Source: JAGFIY01 sp964499285 (lineage in GTDB: Bacteria > Bacteroidota > Ignavibacteria > Ignavibacteriales > Melioribacteraceae). From it: DNA of 64,000 nucleotides. The notes beneath the pieces are model-generated. The model saw nothing but the letters and a program-made list of their open reading frames with translations. It was not told where the DNA came from and ran no database searches. Numbering within the stretch: the first letter of the stretch is position 1; each line of letters begins with the position of its first letter. Positions 1 through 9,407 of this stretch are shown piece by piece. Where the stretch lies: positions 1 to 64,000 of the forward strand of contig CAZCLA010000015.1 in the NCBI GenBank assembly GCA_964499285.1, in the 5' to 3' direction. Position numbers and translations under genes: made by a program.

Positions 1-1175
1 TGAAGCGCGTTGTATGCCGGAAATTGATTCATAACAAGAGCAACCAATCCTGCGGTTAAAGGTGTTGCCATCGATGTGCCGCTCATACTTCTATAACTAT
101 CGTTAAACCATGTTGAATAAATTCCGACAGCAGGTGCCGCAACATCAATGGATGTTCCGTAATTTGAAGCAGTGTATCTTACATCGCCGCTTTGTGTTCC
201 GGCAACCGAAAACGCATTTTTATAACTTGCAGGATAAGCAAGTTGATTCGTGTTATCATTTCCTGCAGCAGCAACGAATGCCGCACCGTTCAAAGTTGCG
301 TAATCAACTATTGCTTGTTCTGCTCTTGAGTAACTAAACCCTCGCCAGCTGCAATTTATAATGTCCGCGTCATTATCTACCGCATATGCAATCCCCTCGA
401 AAGGAAACGGAAAGCTGCCGGAATTACCCTCGGTTATTTTCACCGGCATTATAGAGGTGTTGTATCCGATCGAAGCAATTCCTATTCCGTTGTTGGTTTC
501 AGCACCCACAATTCCGGCTACATGTGTTCCATGCACAGCGGCATCTTCCATCGGGTTGTTGTCGCCGCTTCCAAAATCCCATCCTCTAACATCGTCGATA
601 AAACCATTGCCGTCGTCATCTATTCCGTTGTTCGGAATTTCGCCAGAATTTATCCAAGTTTTATTCTGCAGATCAGGATGATCCCAATCGACGCCGGTAT
701 CAATAATTGCAACAACGATATCAGCGCTTCCTTTGTTTACATCCCAAGCTTGCTGAGAAGAAATTGCATCTAGAAACCATTGTGAGTCATCCAAATATTT
801 CGGATCATTAGGAACGAATGTAATTTCTCTCACATAATGAGGTTCAGCCCATTCAACCGACGAGAAGGAGTTTAATTTACCTGAAATAAAAAGCGGATCG
901 TACGGAGAAGAATAATCAAAAATGTAGATTCGCGACAATTCCTTCATCTCTTTTTCCGTTTCGGTGAATTCATTTTTTATAAGTTTCTTCGAGTTGATTA
1001 TCCCAAGAAAGGACGCTTGATTCACAAAATTATTTACACTGGTTAATTTATCCGAAGAAAGCTTAACGACAACTCTCCCCGAAACATATTTTGTGTTTCC
1101 TCTTTCAATAAATTCATTTGATGAAAAAAGCAAAGTCGATGCAGTAAACAAAAAAAGAATTACTTTATTGATCAT
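1..1175 (-). CDS. S8 (subtilisin-like) secreted serine peptidase, C-terminus cut by window edge
   Basis: This is a secreted endopeptidase. Reading the minus strand from ATG at 1175 gives a hydrophobic signal peptide, a propeptide-like stretch and then the three subtilase boxes. The Asp box is IIDTGVDWDHPD near position 700, the His box is HGTHVAGIVG near 530, and the Ser box is SMSGTSMATP near 70-90. The frame stays open to base 1, so the end of the catalytic domain and any C-terminal domain lie outside the window. A T9SS sorting domain would be expected there in this organism, but it is not visible. The upstream neighbour on the same strand is an M1 peptidase, separated by a hairpin, so the two are probably separate transcripts. 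The family call is firm; the substrate is unknown. Confidence 0.93.
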   Translation of the reverse strand, partial: MINKVILFLFTASTLLFSSNEFIERGNTKYVSGRVVVKLSSDKLTSVNNFVNQASFLGIINSKKLIKNEFTETEKEMKELSRIYIFDYSSPYDPLFISGKLNSFSSVEWAEPHYVREITFVPNDPKYLDDSQWFLDAISSQQAWDVNKGSADIVVAIIDTGVDWDHPDLQNKTWINSGEIPNNGIDDDGNGFIDDVRGWDFGSGDNNPMEDAAVHGTHVAGIVGAETNNGIGIASIGYNTSIMPVKITEGNSGSFPFPFEGIAYAVDNDADIINCSWRGFSYSRAEQAIVDYATLNGAAFVAAAGNDNTNQLAYPASYKNAFSVAGTQSGDVRYTASNYGTSIDVAAPAVGIYSTWFNDSYRSMSGTSMATPLTAGLVALVMNQFPAYNAL

Positions 1176-1216
1176 TCCGGTAATCTCCGAATGTTTTGGA
1201 TTTAGTGTTTAAAATA

Positions 1217-1249
1217 AAACATTCCATCTCTTTATGAAATGGAATGTTT
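1217..1249 (-). terminator. hairpin after the M1 peptidase gene
   Basis: An 11-bp perfect inverted repeat (AAACATTCCAT / ATGGAATGTTT) with an 11-nt loop lies just beyond the stop of the M1 peptidase gene and before the S8 peptidase gene. It is A+T-rich with T-rich flanks, consistent with an intrinsic terminator. Activity is inferred. Confidence 0.55.
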
Positions 1250-1274
1250 AAGAACCATAAGAATCCGCTTAATT

Positions 1275-3310
1275 TTATTTTATTTCGTAAAAATTATTTC
1301 CGTCGTTCGAATCGGGAATATAATCGCTGCCAAGTTTTATTGTTTTAATTCCGGCTGTACTTTCAATCTCAACAACTTTTTCATTTTCTCCGATTTTCCA
1401 GAAATCTTTAACAATTTTTTGGGATACTGTTTCGCCGTTTTCCGATAAAGTTTCAAGATAGATCGGGACAGGTTGTCCTCCTATTTTTTCAACAGTTACT
1501 ATAAATTTTCCTTTATTGTTTTTAACTTCTTTTATTCCTAAATCCGGATAAGAGAAATCATTAAACCAAGGATTCCATAGCCATGATAAATCATCATTAA
1601 GCACATCGTTAAATGTAAAATAAAAATCCCACGGTGTCGGATGTTTGCCTTGCCATCTGTTCATATACTCATGCAGTGCGTTCAGAAAGAGTTCTTCGCC
1701 TAAAAATTCGTAAAGCATTAAGTACGCAGCTGCCGATCTAACATAAGCGGAATTTCTGTAAGTGTTTTTCAGTTCGGTAGAAGGAACTAAAAGAGGCATA
1801 TCTTCTTCGGTACCGGCTATTGTTTCATATCCTTCAATTGTTGCAAGTTTTCTATTATGCTCACCGTTTGATTCATCTATTTGAAATTCGAACGGCAGCA
1901 TTACTGCCCAGCCTTCGTCCATAAAAGCATATTTTCTTTCATTTGTTCCCATCATAAAAGGCATGTATTGATGAGCAATTTCGTGACTTGTTACGCCTAT
2001 TGTTCCGGCAATAGTACTTGCCGATCCGTCATTTATCATCATTGGCGATTCCATTCCTCCGCTGCCGTTAAAAACTGTAAGCGTTGGATAAGGAAAAGGA
2101 TACGCGGGCATTTTGTTTGTGAAATACAAAATCGACTTTTTAGAAATCTCGGCAACTTGATAAAAATCTTCTGATTCTTTTTTATATGCTGCTCCGATTA
2201 CAGTACGTCTTCCCGAAGCAGAATCAACTACTGTGCTGGTAAGATCCCACAAATAATGATCGCTTGTAGCGAAGACAAAATCCGGGACATAATCGGCTTT
2301 AAACTTATAAGTGTTTTTTCCCTTATTTGTAACGATACCTTCTGCATAAGTTGTAGAATCTATAATGCTTATTATTTCGTCCGAAGTTTGTGCTTTTTGA
2401 TATTTATCTAAGATTCTCGAATCAAAAACTTCTTTNNNNNNNNNNNNNNNNNNNNNNNNNNNNNNNNNNNNNNNNNNNNNNNNNNNNNNNNNNNNNNNNN
2501 NNNNNNNNNNNNNNNNNNNNNNNNNNNNNNNNNNNCCGAAGTTTGTGCTTTTTGATATTTATCTAAGATTCTCGAATCAAAAACTTCTTTCGGGTTTTGC
2601 AGAATTCCCGTTCCCCAAACGACAAAATTTTCCGGAACAGTAATCTCAACTTCGTAGTTTGAAAAGTCATTGTAATATTCCTGCATTCCGCCGTAATTAA
2701 ATGTATCCCATCCGTCAATATCATCGAAAACAGATACCTGAGGATACCAGTATGCAACGTAAAACGATGTTTCATCATAAGTACCCATTCTTAGGCCTCC
2801 TCTTTCAGGAAGAACAAAATTCCATCCTATCTCAATTTTAACGGATTCGCCCGGTGCAAGAGAGTCTTCAAGCGCAACAAAAAGGTTCGTCATTGCCCTG
2901 TTGAATTCTCTACTTCTCGATTGAGTGTCGTATTCCTTTCCGTTGACAACAAATCTATCTATTACCATTCCTTCATTAATATCATATTCGGGAAGAGGAA
3001 AATCTCTTGCTGCGCCTCTTTTATAAATGTCTTGATATAATCTAAACACAAGTAGATTCAATTCGTGAGGACTGTTGTTATGATATGTAATTTCCTCAAT
3101 TCCTTTGATCTTTCTTTCGGCTGGAATTACTTCCGCAAAGATTTTATAATCCGAGCCGTTCTGCCAATAATTAGCTCCGGGATTTCCATCAAAGGATCTC
3201 GTTCCGTTAGAATATGCTTCAAGAACATTTCGCGGAACGAAAATGTTGGATTGCTGGCCTATTATTTTTGCGGCAAAAAGACTGATCAGTAAAATTATTA
3301 CTGTTCGCAT
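1275..3310 (-). CDS. M1 family zinc metallopeptidase (interrupted by a spurious scaffold gap)
   Basis: This is a secreted gluzincin aminopeptidase. The start is ATG at 3310, giving a signal peptide (MRTVIILLISLFAAKIIGQ). The N-terminal beta-domain of the M1 family follows. The catalytic half contains GGMESPM, a variant of the usual GxMEN exopeptidase motif, and HEIAHQ followed 18 residues later by Glu (FMDEGW), which together form the zinc site. As deposited the frame is broken by 100 N (2436-2535) flanked by identical 55-bp copies. Removing one copy plus the Ns (155 bp) joins the two parts in frame, through KAQTS-DEIISIIDSTTYAEG, into one protein of about 626 residues. It is therefore probably intact in the organism and is not a pseudogene. 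The product may degrade peptides in the periplasm or outside the cell. Confidence 0.9.
2381..2590. repeat. 55-bp exact direct duplicate flanking an N gap (assembly artefact)
   Basis: Bases 2381-2435 and 2536-2590 are identical over 55 bp and flank 100 N. Offset 155 equals 55 plus 100. The length and placement look like unmerged overlapping contig ends, not a biological repeat. Confidence 0.9.
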
Positions 3311-3344
3311 TTTTATTACCTCAAGATTATGAATATAATTTTTC

Positions 3345-4532
3345 TTAAGCATTTTCGAGAGCTTGTTCCAAATCAGAAATAATATCCTCAACATTTTCAA
3401 TACCAACCGAAAGACGAACCAGTCCATCGGTTATACCGGCAGATTCACGAGCTTCTTTTCCCATAGATAAGTGGGTCATGCTTGCAGGATGCTGAATAAG
3501 TGTTTCAACTCCCCCTAAGCTAACAGCAAGCTGACAAAATTTTAAGGAATTCATTACTGCTTCTCCAGATTTGAATCCGCCTAAAAGTTCGAACGAAATC
3601 ATTCCCCCCGGGGCAGAGTGCTGCTTCTGTGCGGTTTCGTACTGAGGAAAAGATTTTAACCCTGGATATCTTACCCATTTAACTTTATCATGGGACTCGA
3701 GATATTCTGCTATTTTCATCGCACTCTCGGAATGTCTTTTCATCCTAAGTGCAAGCGTTTTTATTCCTCGGTGAACTAAAAACGAGTTAAATGGATCAAT
3801 CACTCCGCCTAGTTGATTCAACACTTTTCTTAAATGTGTGTAGGTTTCTTTCTCCTTTGTAACAATTATTCCTGCAACAACATCCGCGTGTCCGTTCAAA
3901 AATTTTGTCATGCTGTGAAGGACAATATCCGCTCCGAGTTCTAACGGTCTTTGTAGAACAGGGCTCATAAAAGTATTATCGACCACCAATTTTGCATTTG
4001 CTGCTTTTGCTATTTTTGCGGCTTCTGAAAGATCGGTTGTTTCGAGCGTCGGGTTTCCCGGTGTTTCTATATAGATAATTTTTGTTTTGTCAGTTATAGC
4101 ATTTTTAAGTTGATCGAGATCCGAAGTATTGACAAATGTTGCTTTGATATCATAGTTGTTCAGCACTGTTGCGATTAACGTTGCGGTAGGTCCATAAACA
4201 GATTTAGAGCAAACAATATGTTCTCCATTCTTCAGTAAAGCAAGAAACACTGTTGATATTGCCGCCATTCCGCTTGCACATCCCAGTGCTTTATAACCGC
4301 CCTCTAATGATGCAACCGCATTTTCCATTGCTTCGATGGTAGGATTCCGCATTCTTGTATAGATATAGCCGTCTTTCTCGCCTTTGAACAATGCTCCGCC
4401 GTGTTCTGTTGATTCAAATTTAAAAGTTGATGTCTGATAGATCGGTGGAACGACAGGACCAAATTCATATTCTCCTATTCCGGCATGAACACATTTTGAA
4501 TCCATACCGATTTTTTCGTTTGAGTTTTTCAT
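3345..4532 (-). CDS. PLP-dependent trans-sulfuration enzyme (methionine gamma-lyase / cystathionine gamma-synthase/lyase family)
   Basis: This 395-residue protein has the typical family length and the Cys/Met metabolism PLP fold. YTRMRNPT and GCASGMAAIS are the cofactor phosphate-binding segments, ETPGNPTLE follows, and SMTKFLNGH carries the Schiff-base lysine. Methionine gamma-lyases usually have Cys in the segment that reads SVYGPTATL here. Pro at that place makes a strict methionine gamma-lyase call uncertain, so gamma-synthase, gamma-lyase or MGL activity are all possible. It is monocistronic on the minus strand, downstream of gyrA. Confidence 0.88.
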   Translation of the reverse strand: MKNSNEKIGMDSKCVHAGIGEYEFGPVVPPIYQTSTFKFESTEHGGALFKGEKDGYIYTRMRNPTIEAMENAVASLEGGYKALGCASGMAAISTVFLALLKNGEHIVCSKSVYGPTATLIATVLNNYDIKATFVNTSDLDQLKNAITDKTKIIYIETPGNPTLETTDLSEAAKIAKAANAKLVVDNTFMSPVLQRPLELGADIVLHSMTKFLNGHADVVAGIIVTKEKETYTHLRKVLNQLGGVIDPFNSFLVHRGIKTLALRMKRHSESAMKIAEYLESHDKVKWVRYPGLKSFPQYETAQKQHSAPGGMISFELLGGFKSGEAVMNSLKFCQLAVSLGGVETLIQHPASMTHLSMGKEARESAGITDGLVRLSVGIENVEDIISDLEQALENA

Positions 4533-4609
4533 TATAACTTCCTCTTTATTTCTTTTGCAATTATTTGTTTTTGGGGGAAATGTAAGCCGGATAGCTTAAT
4601 TGTATATGA

Positions 4610-4634
4610 GGCGGAGAGTTGGATTTTCTCCGCC
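4610..4634 (-). terminator. GC-rich hairpin after gyrA
   Basis: An 8-bp perfect stem (GGCGGAGA / TCTCCGCC) with a 9-nt loop lies between the end of gyrA and the PLP enzyme gene. There is no clear U-tract, so its termination strength is uncertain. Confidence 0.5.
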
Positions 4635-4676
4635 GTTGATATTGATTTGAATCTGTCCAAAAATCAGCGATTTATT

Positions 4677-7112
4677 TTATTCGTCTTCGTCCTCTGATAC
4701 AACTTTTGCGATATCGGCAATCGAATCGCCTTCGTTCAATCTAATTACTCTCACTCCTTGTGTATTTCGTCCCATAACTCTAAGATCACTCACGCTTTGT
4801 CTGATTACCATTCCTTTTGTTGTAATGATTACTAACTCGTCGTTATCATTAACTTCCATCATAGCAATCATCTTGCCGTTCTTATCACTCGTTTTAACCG
4901 TAATTACCCCTTTGCCACCGCGCTTTGTGATTCTATAGTCATCAATTTTACTTCTCTTTCCAAAGCCTTTATCCGTAACAACAAGGAGCGTGGAAACACT
5001 TTTAATTACGATAAGACCAACAACCCTGTCTCCGGCTCCTAGTTTAATTCCTCTTACGCCCGTTGCCGTTCTACCCATGTCACGGACATCATTCTCGTTA
5101 AAGCGAATTGCCATGCCGTTTTTTGTTCCAATAATCAGGTCGTTTTTACCTTCTGTAAGTTTAACCTCTATTAGAGAGTCGTTTGCTGCGAGGTTGATGG
5201 CTTGAATTCCGCCGCGGCGAACATTTGAATAAGCGGAGAGCACGGTTTTCTTTATCGTTCCGTTTGAAGTAACCATTGTAAGATATCTGTCATCGGAAAA
5301 TTCTTTTACGGAAACAAATGCTGTTATGTTTTCATCCTTATCTTTTTCTAAAAGATTCAAAATAGATCTGCCTCTCGCTGCTCTTCCGCCTTCCGGAATT
5401 TCGTGAACCTTAAGCCAATAGACTTTTCCTTTGTCGGTAAAGAAAAGAATGTAATGATGGGTTGAAGCAATAAACATATGCTCGATGAAGTCTTCTTCCT
5501 TTGTGCCTGCACCGGTCACTCCTTTGCCGCCCCTTCCTTGTCTTCGATAACCGCTTACCGGAAATCGCTTAATAAACCCGCGGTGAGAAATGGTAACGAC
5601 AACATCCTCTTCGGCTATTATATCTTCTAGCGAAAACTCAACTGTGTTGTGAATAATTTCGGTTCTTCTTGCGTCTCCGTATTTTTCTTTTAAAAGAAGA
5701 AGTTCTTCCTTTATAATTTTATTTCTTTTGCTTTCGCTTTCCAAAATTCCTTTTAGTTTCTCGATAAGTTTAATTGTTTCTTTATATTCGTCTTCAATTT
5801 TCTTTCTTTCTAATCCAGTCAATCTTTGCAGACGCATATCCAAAATTGCCTTCGCTTGAATTTCGCTCAACTTGAATTTTTTCATCAAGTTATTTTTTGC
5901 GGTTTCGACATCTTTCGACTTTTTAATAGTTTCTATTACTTCGTCGATGTTATCGAGGGCAATTATGTAGCCTTCCAAAATATGTGCTCTTTTTTCGGCT
6001 GCATCAAGTTCGTATTTAGTTCTTCTTACAAGAACATCCATTCGGTGATCTAAAAAGTGGCTCATAATTTCTTTTAAGGAAAGCACTTTCGGGACACCGT
6101 TTACGAGAGCAAGCATTATAACGCCGAACGTTATCTGCATTTGTGTATGCTTAAACAACTGGTTTAATACCACAGCAGGTTGTGCATCACGTTTTAACTC
6201 AATAACAACTCGCAATCCGTCTCGATCCGATTCGTCTCTAATGTTTGAAATATCATTTATCTTACCACCTCTAACGAGGTCTGCTATTTTCTCGATCAGA
6301 TTCGCCTTATTTACTTGATAAGGAAGTTCAGTTATGATTATCGATTCTCTATCATTTTTATGCGTTTCTATGTTAGCTTTAGCCCTTACGATAATTCTGC
6401 CTCTTCCTGTTTCATAGGCTTCGCGTACGCCGTCATATCCGTAGATAATTCCGCCGGTAGGGAAATCAGGAGCGGTTATGAACTTCATCAAATCTTTTAC
6501 TTCACTTTTGGGTTTATCGATAAGATGAATAAGTCCGTCTATTACTTCGGTTAAATTATGAGGCGGAATATTTGTTGCCATACCCACAGCAATTCCGCTT
6601 GAGCCGTTCACCAAAAGGTTAGGCAGATAAGAAGGCAGAACAGTCGGTTCTTGCAGCGAGTCATCAAAGTTAGGAACAAAATTAACTGTGTTCTTATCAA
6701 GGTCGCGTAGCATTTCCTCTGCGATTCTGATAAGACGCGCTTCGGTATATCTCATAGCTGCGGCTGAATCACCGTCAACCGAACCGAAGTTTCCTTGTCC
6801 TTGTACAAGAGGATATCTCAGGGAAAATTCCTGAACCATTCTAACCATAGTATCATAAACAGCGCTGTCTCCGTGAGGGTGATATTTACCAAGCACTTCA
6901 CCCACTATTCTCGCGGATTTTTTATAAGGTTTATTATAGGACATCCCGAGTTCGTGCATACCAAAAAGAACTCTTCTGTGGACTGGTTTTAATCCGTCCC
7001 GAACATCCGGGAGAGCTCTTGAAACAATAACCGACATCGCATAATCGATGTAGGAGGATTTCATTTCTTCTTCTAACGAAACGGGTTGTATTTTTTCAAA
7101 AAAGGTTGCCAT
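4677..7112 (-). CDS. gyrA: DNA gyrase subunit A
   Basis: This is the DNA-cleaving subunit of gyrase. The 811-residue protein has the breakage-reunion domain with catalytic Tyr122 (MRYTEAR). Its quinolone-resistance region is HPHGDSAVYDT, with Ser83 and Asp87 falling on E. coli numbering, which is the wild-type, quinolone-sensitive state. The C-terminal beta-pinwheel carries the GyrA box as QGRGGKG near residue 540, and the protein ends in an acidic tail (SEDEDE). The GyrA box identifies gyrase rather than ParC. It starts at ATG 7112, 31 nt after gyrB, without an obvious Shine-Dalgarno. It is the last gene of the origin block. Confidence 0.98.
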   Translation of the reverse strand: MATFFEKIQPVSLEEEMKSSYIDYAMSVIVSRALPDVRDGLKPVHRRVLFGMHELGMSYNKPYKKSARIVGEVLGKYHPHGDSAVYDTMVRMVQEFSLRYPLVQGQGNFGSVDGDSAAAMRYTEARLIRIAEEMLRDLDKNTVNFVPNFDDSLQEPTVLPSYLPNLLVNGSSGIAVGMATNIPPHNLTEVIDGLIHLIDKPKSEVKDLMKFITAPDFPTGGIIYGYDGVREAYETGRGRIIVRAKANIETHKNDRESIIITELPYQVNKANLIEKIADLVRGGKINDISNIRDESDRDGLRVVIELKRDAQPAVVLNQLFKHTQMQITFGVIMLALVNGVPKVLSLKEIMSHFLDHRMDVLVRRTKYELDAAEKRAHILEGYIIALDNIDEVIETIKKSKDVETAKNNLMKKFKLSEIQAKAILDMRLQRLTGLERKKIEDEYKETIKLIEKLKGILESESKRNKIIKEELLLLKEKYGDARRTEIIHNTVEFSLEDIIAEEDVVVTISHRGFIKRFPVSGYRRQGRGGKGVTGAGTKEEDFIEHMFIASTHHYILFFTDKGKVYWLKVHEIPEGGRAARGRSILNLLEKDKDENITAFVSVKEFSDDRYLTMVTSNGTIKKTVLSAYSNVRRGGIQAINLAANDSLIEVKLTEGKNDLIIGTKNGMAIRFNENDVRDMGRTATGVRGIKLGAGDRVVGLIVIKSVSTLLVVTDKGFGKRSKIDDYRITKRGGKGVITVKTSDKNGKMIAMMEVNDNDELVIITTKGMVIRQSVSDLRVMGRNTQGVRVIRLNEGDSIADIAKVVSEDEDE

Positions 7113-7143
7113 GTTTATATCAATTTAGTTTTTGTCAAGTTTA

Positions 7144-9096
7144 TTAAATATCGATGTTTGCATACTTAGCATGCTTTTCTATGAATGCTCGTCTCGGTTC
7201 AACCGCATCACCCATCAAAGTTTCGAACATTTTGTCTGCTGCGGCGGCACTTTCAAGGTTGACTTGCAGAACGGTTCTGGTTTCGGGGTTCATTGTTGTA
7301 TCCCACAATTGTTCCGGATTCATTTCTCCCAATCCTTTGTAGCGGGACATCGTCACGCCTTTTGGCGTTCCGGTTTCGTCAACGTCGATTGACTCGCCGT
7401 TTGATTTAAATCTATTTAATATCTTATCTCTTTCGTCATCATCGTAAGCATAAAATTCCTCTTTTCCCTTCTTAATTTTATAAAGAGGAGGTTGGGCTAT
7501 ATAAACTTTTCCAGAGTCGATTAATTCTTTCATCTGACGATAAATAAATGTAAGCAGCAATGTACGAATATGGCTTCCATCCACATCGGCATCTGTCATA
7601 ATAATTATTTTTCCATATCGTGCTTTGTCATGATTAAAATCCGGACCAATTCCTGCACCGATAGCAGAGATGATTGCTTGAATTTCCGCATTTTCTAACA
7701 CTTTATTTATCTTGGCTTTTTCAACATTTAATATTTTTCCTTTAAGAGGAAGAATTGCTTGAAATCTTCTGTCCCTCCCCTGTTTAGCAGATCCACCCGC
7801 AGAATCTCCCTCGACGATGTAAAGTTCTGAATGTTCGGGTTCGTTGATTGAACAGTCGGCTAGTTTACCGGGAAGGTGCATCGAATCAAGAGCATTCTTT
7901 CTTCTTACTAAATCTCTTGCTTTTCTTGCTGCTTCTCTTGCTTCTGCTGCTCTTAAGCATTTCTCGATTATCTTTTTACCGACCGATGGATGCTCTTCGA
8001 GGTACTCGGCTAATTTTTCCCCTACTATTGTTTCTACGACTGATTTAACCTCGCTATTGCCAAGCTTTGTTTTTGTCTGTCCCTCGAATTGCGGTTCAAG
8101 AACTTTAACTGAAATTACGGCAGTTAAACCTTCTCTAAAATCATCGCCTGTGAGGTTTATTTTCTTGTTATCTTTTATAAGTTTATTCTTTTGAGCGTAG
8201 TTATTAAGAGTTCTTGTCAACGCTGTTTTAAATCCGACGAGGTGTGTTCCGCCTTCGTGTGTGTTGATGTTATTTACGTAGGAGTGAATGTTGTCCGAAT
8301 AAGCATTGTTATATTCGAAAGCTATTTCTACCGGTGTGTTATCGCGTTCCCCTTCTATATAAACACATTTGTGAAGCGGATTTCTTGTTTCGTCGAGATA
8401 TTTAACGAACTCTAGCAAACCACCTTTAAAATGAAAGCTTTCTTCTTCTCCTTCGATTTCATCTTTAATGGTTATTGTAACATCTTTATTAAGATAAGCC
8501 AGTTCGCGCATTCTTGCTGCAAGTGTATCGAAGTTGAATTTTGTCACTTTAAAAATTTCACCGTCGGGCATGAAAGTCGTTTTCGTACCCGTTTGATTTT
8601 TCTTTGCTTTTCCGATTTCTACTACTTTTGTTTTGGGGATTCCTCTCTCATATTCCTGAGAATAAATTTTTCCGTCACGGTAAACTTCTACTTTACACCA
8701 TTCCGAAAGAGCGTTAACAACTGAAACCCCCACGCCATGAAGTCCGCCTGAAACTTTATAAGAATCCTTATCAAATTTTCCGCCGGCGTGAAGAACCGTC
8801 ATTACAACTTGAAGAGCCGATACTTTTTCAACCGGATGAATATCAACAGGAATTCCTCTTCCTTTATCCTCAACTGTCACGCTGCCGTCTTTGTTGATAG
8901 TTATCATTACTCTGTCGTTATATCCGGCTAATGCTTCGTCTATACTGTTATCAACCACCTCGCTTACGAGATGATGAAGTCCTCGTGTGCCTACATCGCC
9001 AATGTACATGGCCGGTCTTTTTCTAACCGCTTCAAGGCCTTTAAGCACATTTATATTTGTTGCCGTATAATTACTGTTGTTGTTTCCTTTTGCCAC
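7144..9096 (-). CDS. gyrB: DNA gyrase subunit B
   Basis: This is the ATPase subunit of gyrase, 650 residues. It has a GHKL ATP-binding N-terminus (EVVDNSIDEAL, GRGIPVDIHP, GGLHGVGVSVVNALS) and a TOPRIM domain (EGDSAGGSAKQGRDR; DADVDGSHI). It ends with the conserved GEMNPEQLWDTTMNP and FIEKHAKYANIDI segments. The start is GTG at 9096, preceded by an AGGTG ribosome-binding site. It lies 23 nt after the DUF721 gene. Confidence 0.98.
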   Translation of the reverse strand: MAKGNNNSNYTATNINVLKGLEAVRKRPAMYIGDVGTRGLHHLVSEVVDNSIDEALAGYNDRVMITINKDGSVTVEDKGRGIPVDIHPVEKVSALQVVMTVLHAGGKFDKDSYKVSGGLHGVGVSVVNALSEWCKVEVYRDGKIYSQEYERGIPKTKVVEIGKAKKNQTGTKTTFMPDGEIFKVTKFNFDTLAARMRELAYLNKDVTITIKDEIEGEEESFHFKGGLLEFVKYLDETRNPLHKCVYIEGERDNTPVEIAFEYNNAYSDNIHSYVNNINTHEGGTHLVGFKTALTRTLNNYAQKNKLIKDNKKINLTGDDFREGLTAVISVKVLEPQFEGQTKTKLGNSEVKSVVETIVGEKLAEYLEEHPSVGKKIIEKCLRAAEAREAARKARDLVRRKNALDSMHLPGKLADCSINEPEHSELYIVEGDSAGGSAKQGRDRRFQAILPLKGKILNVEKAKINKVLENAEIQAIISAIGAGIGPDFNHDKARYGKIIIMTDADVDGSHIRTLLLTFIYRQMKELIDSGKVYIAQPPLYKIKKGKEEFYAYDDDERDKILNRFKSNGESIDVDETGTPKGVTMSRYKGLGEMNPEQLWDTTMNPETRTVLQVNLESAAAADKMFETLMGDAVEPRRAFIEKHAKYANIDI

Positions 9097-9119
9097 GTTA
9101 CACCTAATTGATTGGTTTA

Positions 9120-9407
9120 TTAAGTGATAAATCTTATCGATCTTATAACTTCAGAACCGATATGTTTATTTATTTTTTTTATAATAATTGTTTTTCTAAA
9201 ATTTAATTCGCTCTTCCAAACGGAGTTTTCGACTCTTAAAATTAGTTTGTCTTTATGTGTTTTAACGGGTTCTGCAACTGTTTTAAGTTCAGGAAAAATA
9301 TCATAGAATTCTTGAACGACTCTTTCTCTTAAAACAGCTTCTCTTAAAGGATTAAACTCGCTGCTTTTCGAAATAACTTCGTTTATACTTTTGAAATCAC
9401 TAAACAT
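9120..9407 (-). CDS. DUF721 / DciA-like protein
   Basis: This small protein of about 95 residues has the DUF721 pattern: REAVLRERVVQEFYDIFPELKTVAEPVKTHKDKLILRVENSVWKSEL in outline, with a conserved Trp. DciA family members load the replicative helicase DnaB in bacteria lacking DnaC, and genes of this kind often sit in the dnaA-recF-gyrB block. An upstream start at 9431 would overlap recF by 32 bp. The ATG at 9407 (MFSDFKSINEV) gives an 8-bp overlap and is preferred. Helicase-loading function is inferred from family and context. Confidence 0.8.
   Translation of the reverse strand: MFSDFKSINEVISKSSEFNPLREAVLRERVVQEFYDIFPELKTVAEPVKTHKDKLILRVENSVWKSELNFRKTIIIKKINKHIGSEVIRSIRFIT

Noticed and set aside
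110..773. Plus-strand ORFs in the first 800 bases
   Set aside because: They are antisense to an S8 peptidase whose catalytic Asp, His and Ser motifs are all read from the minus strand.
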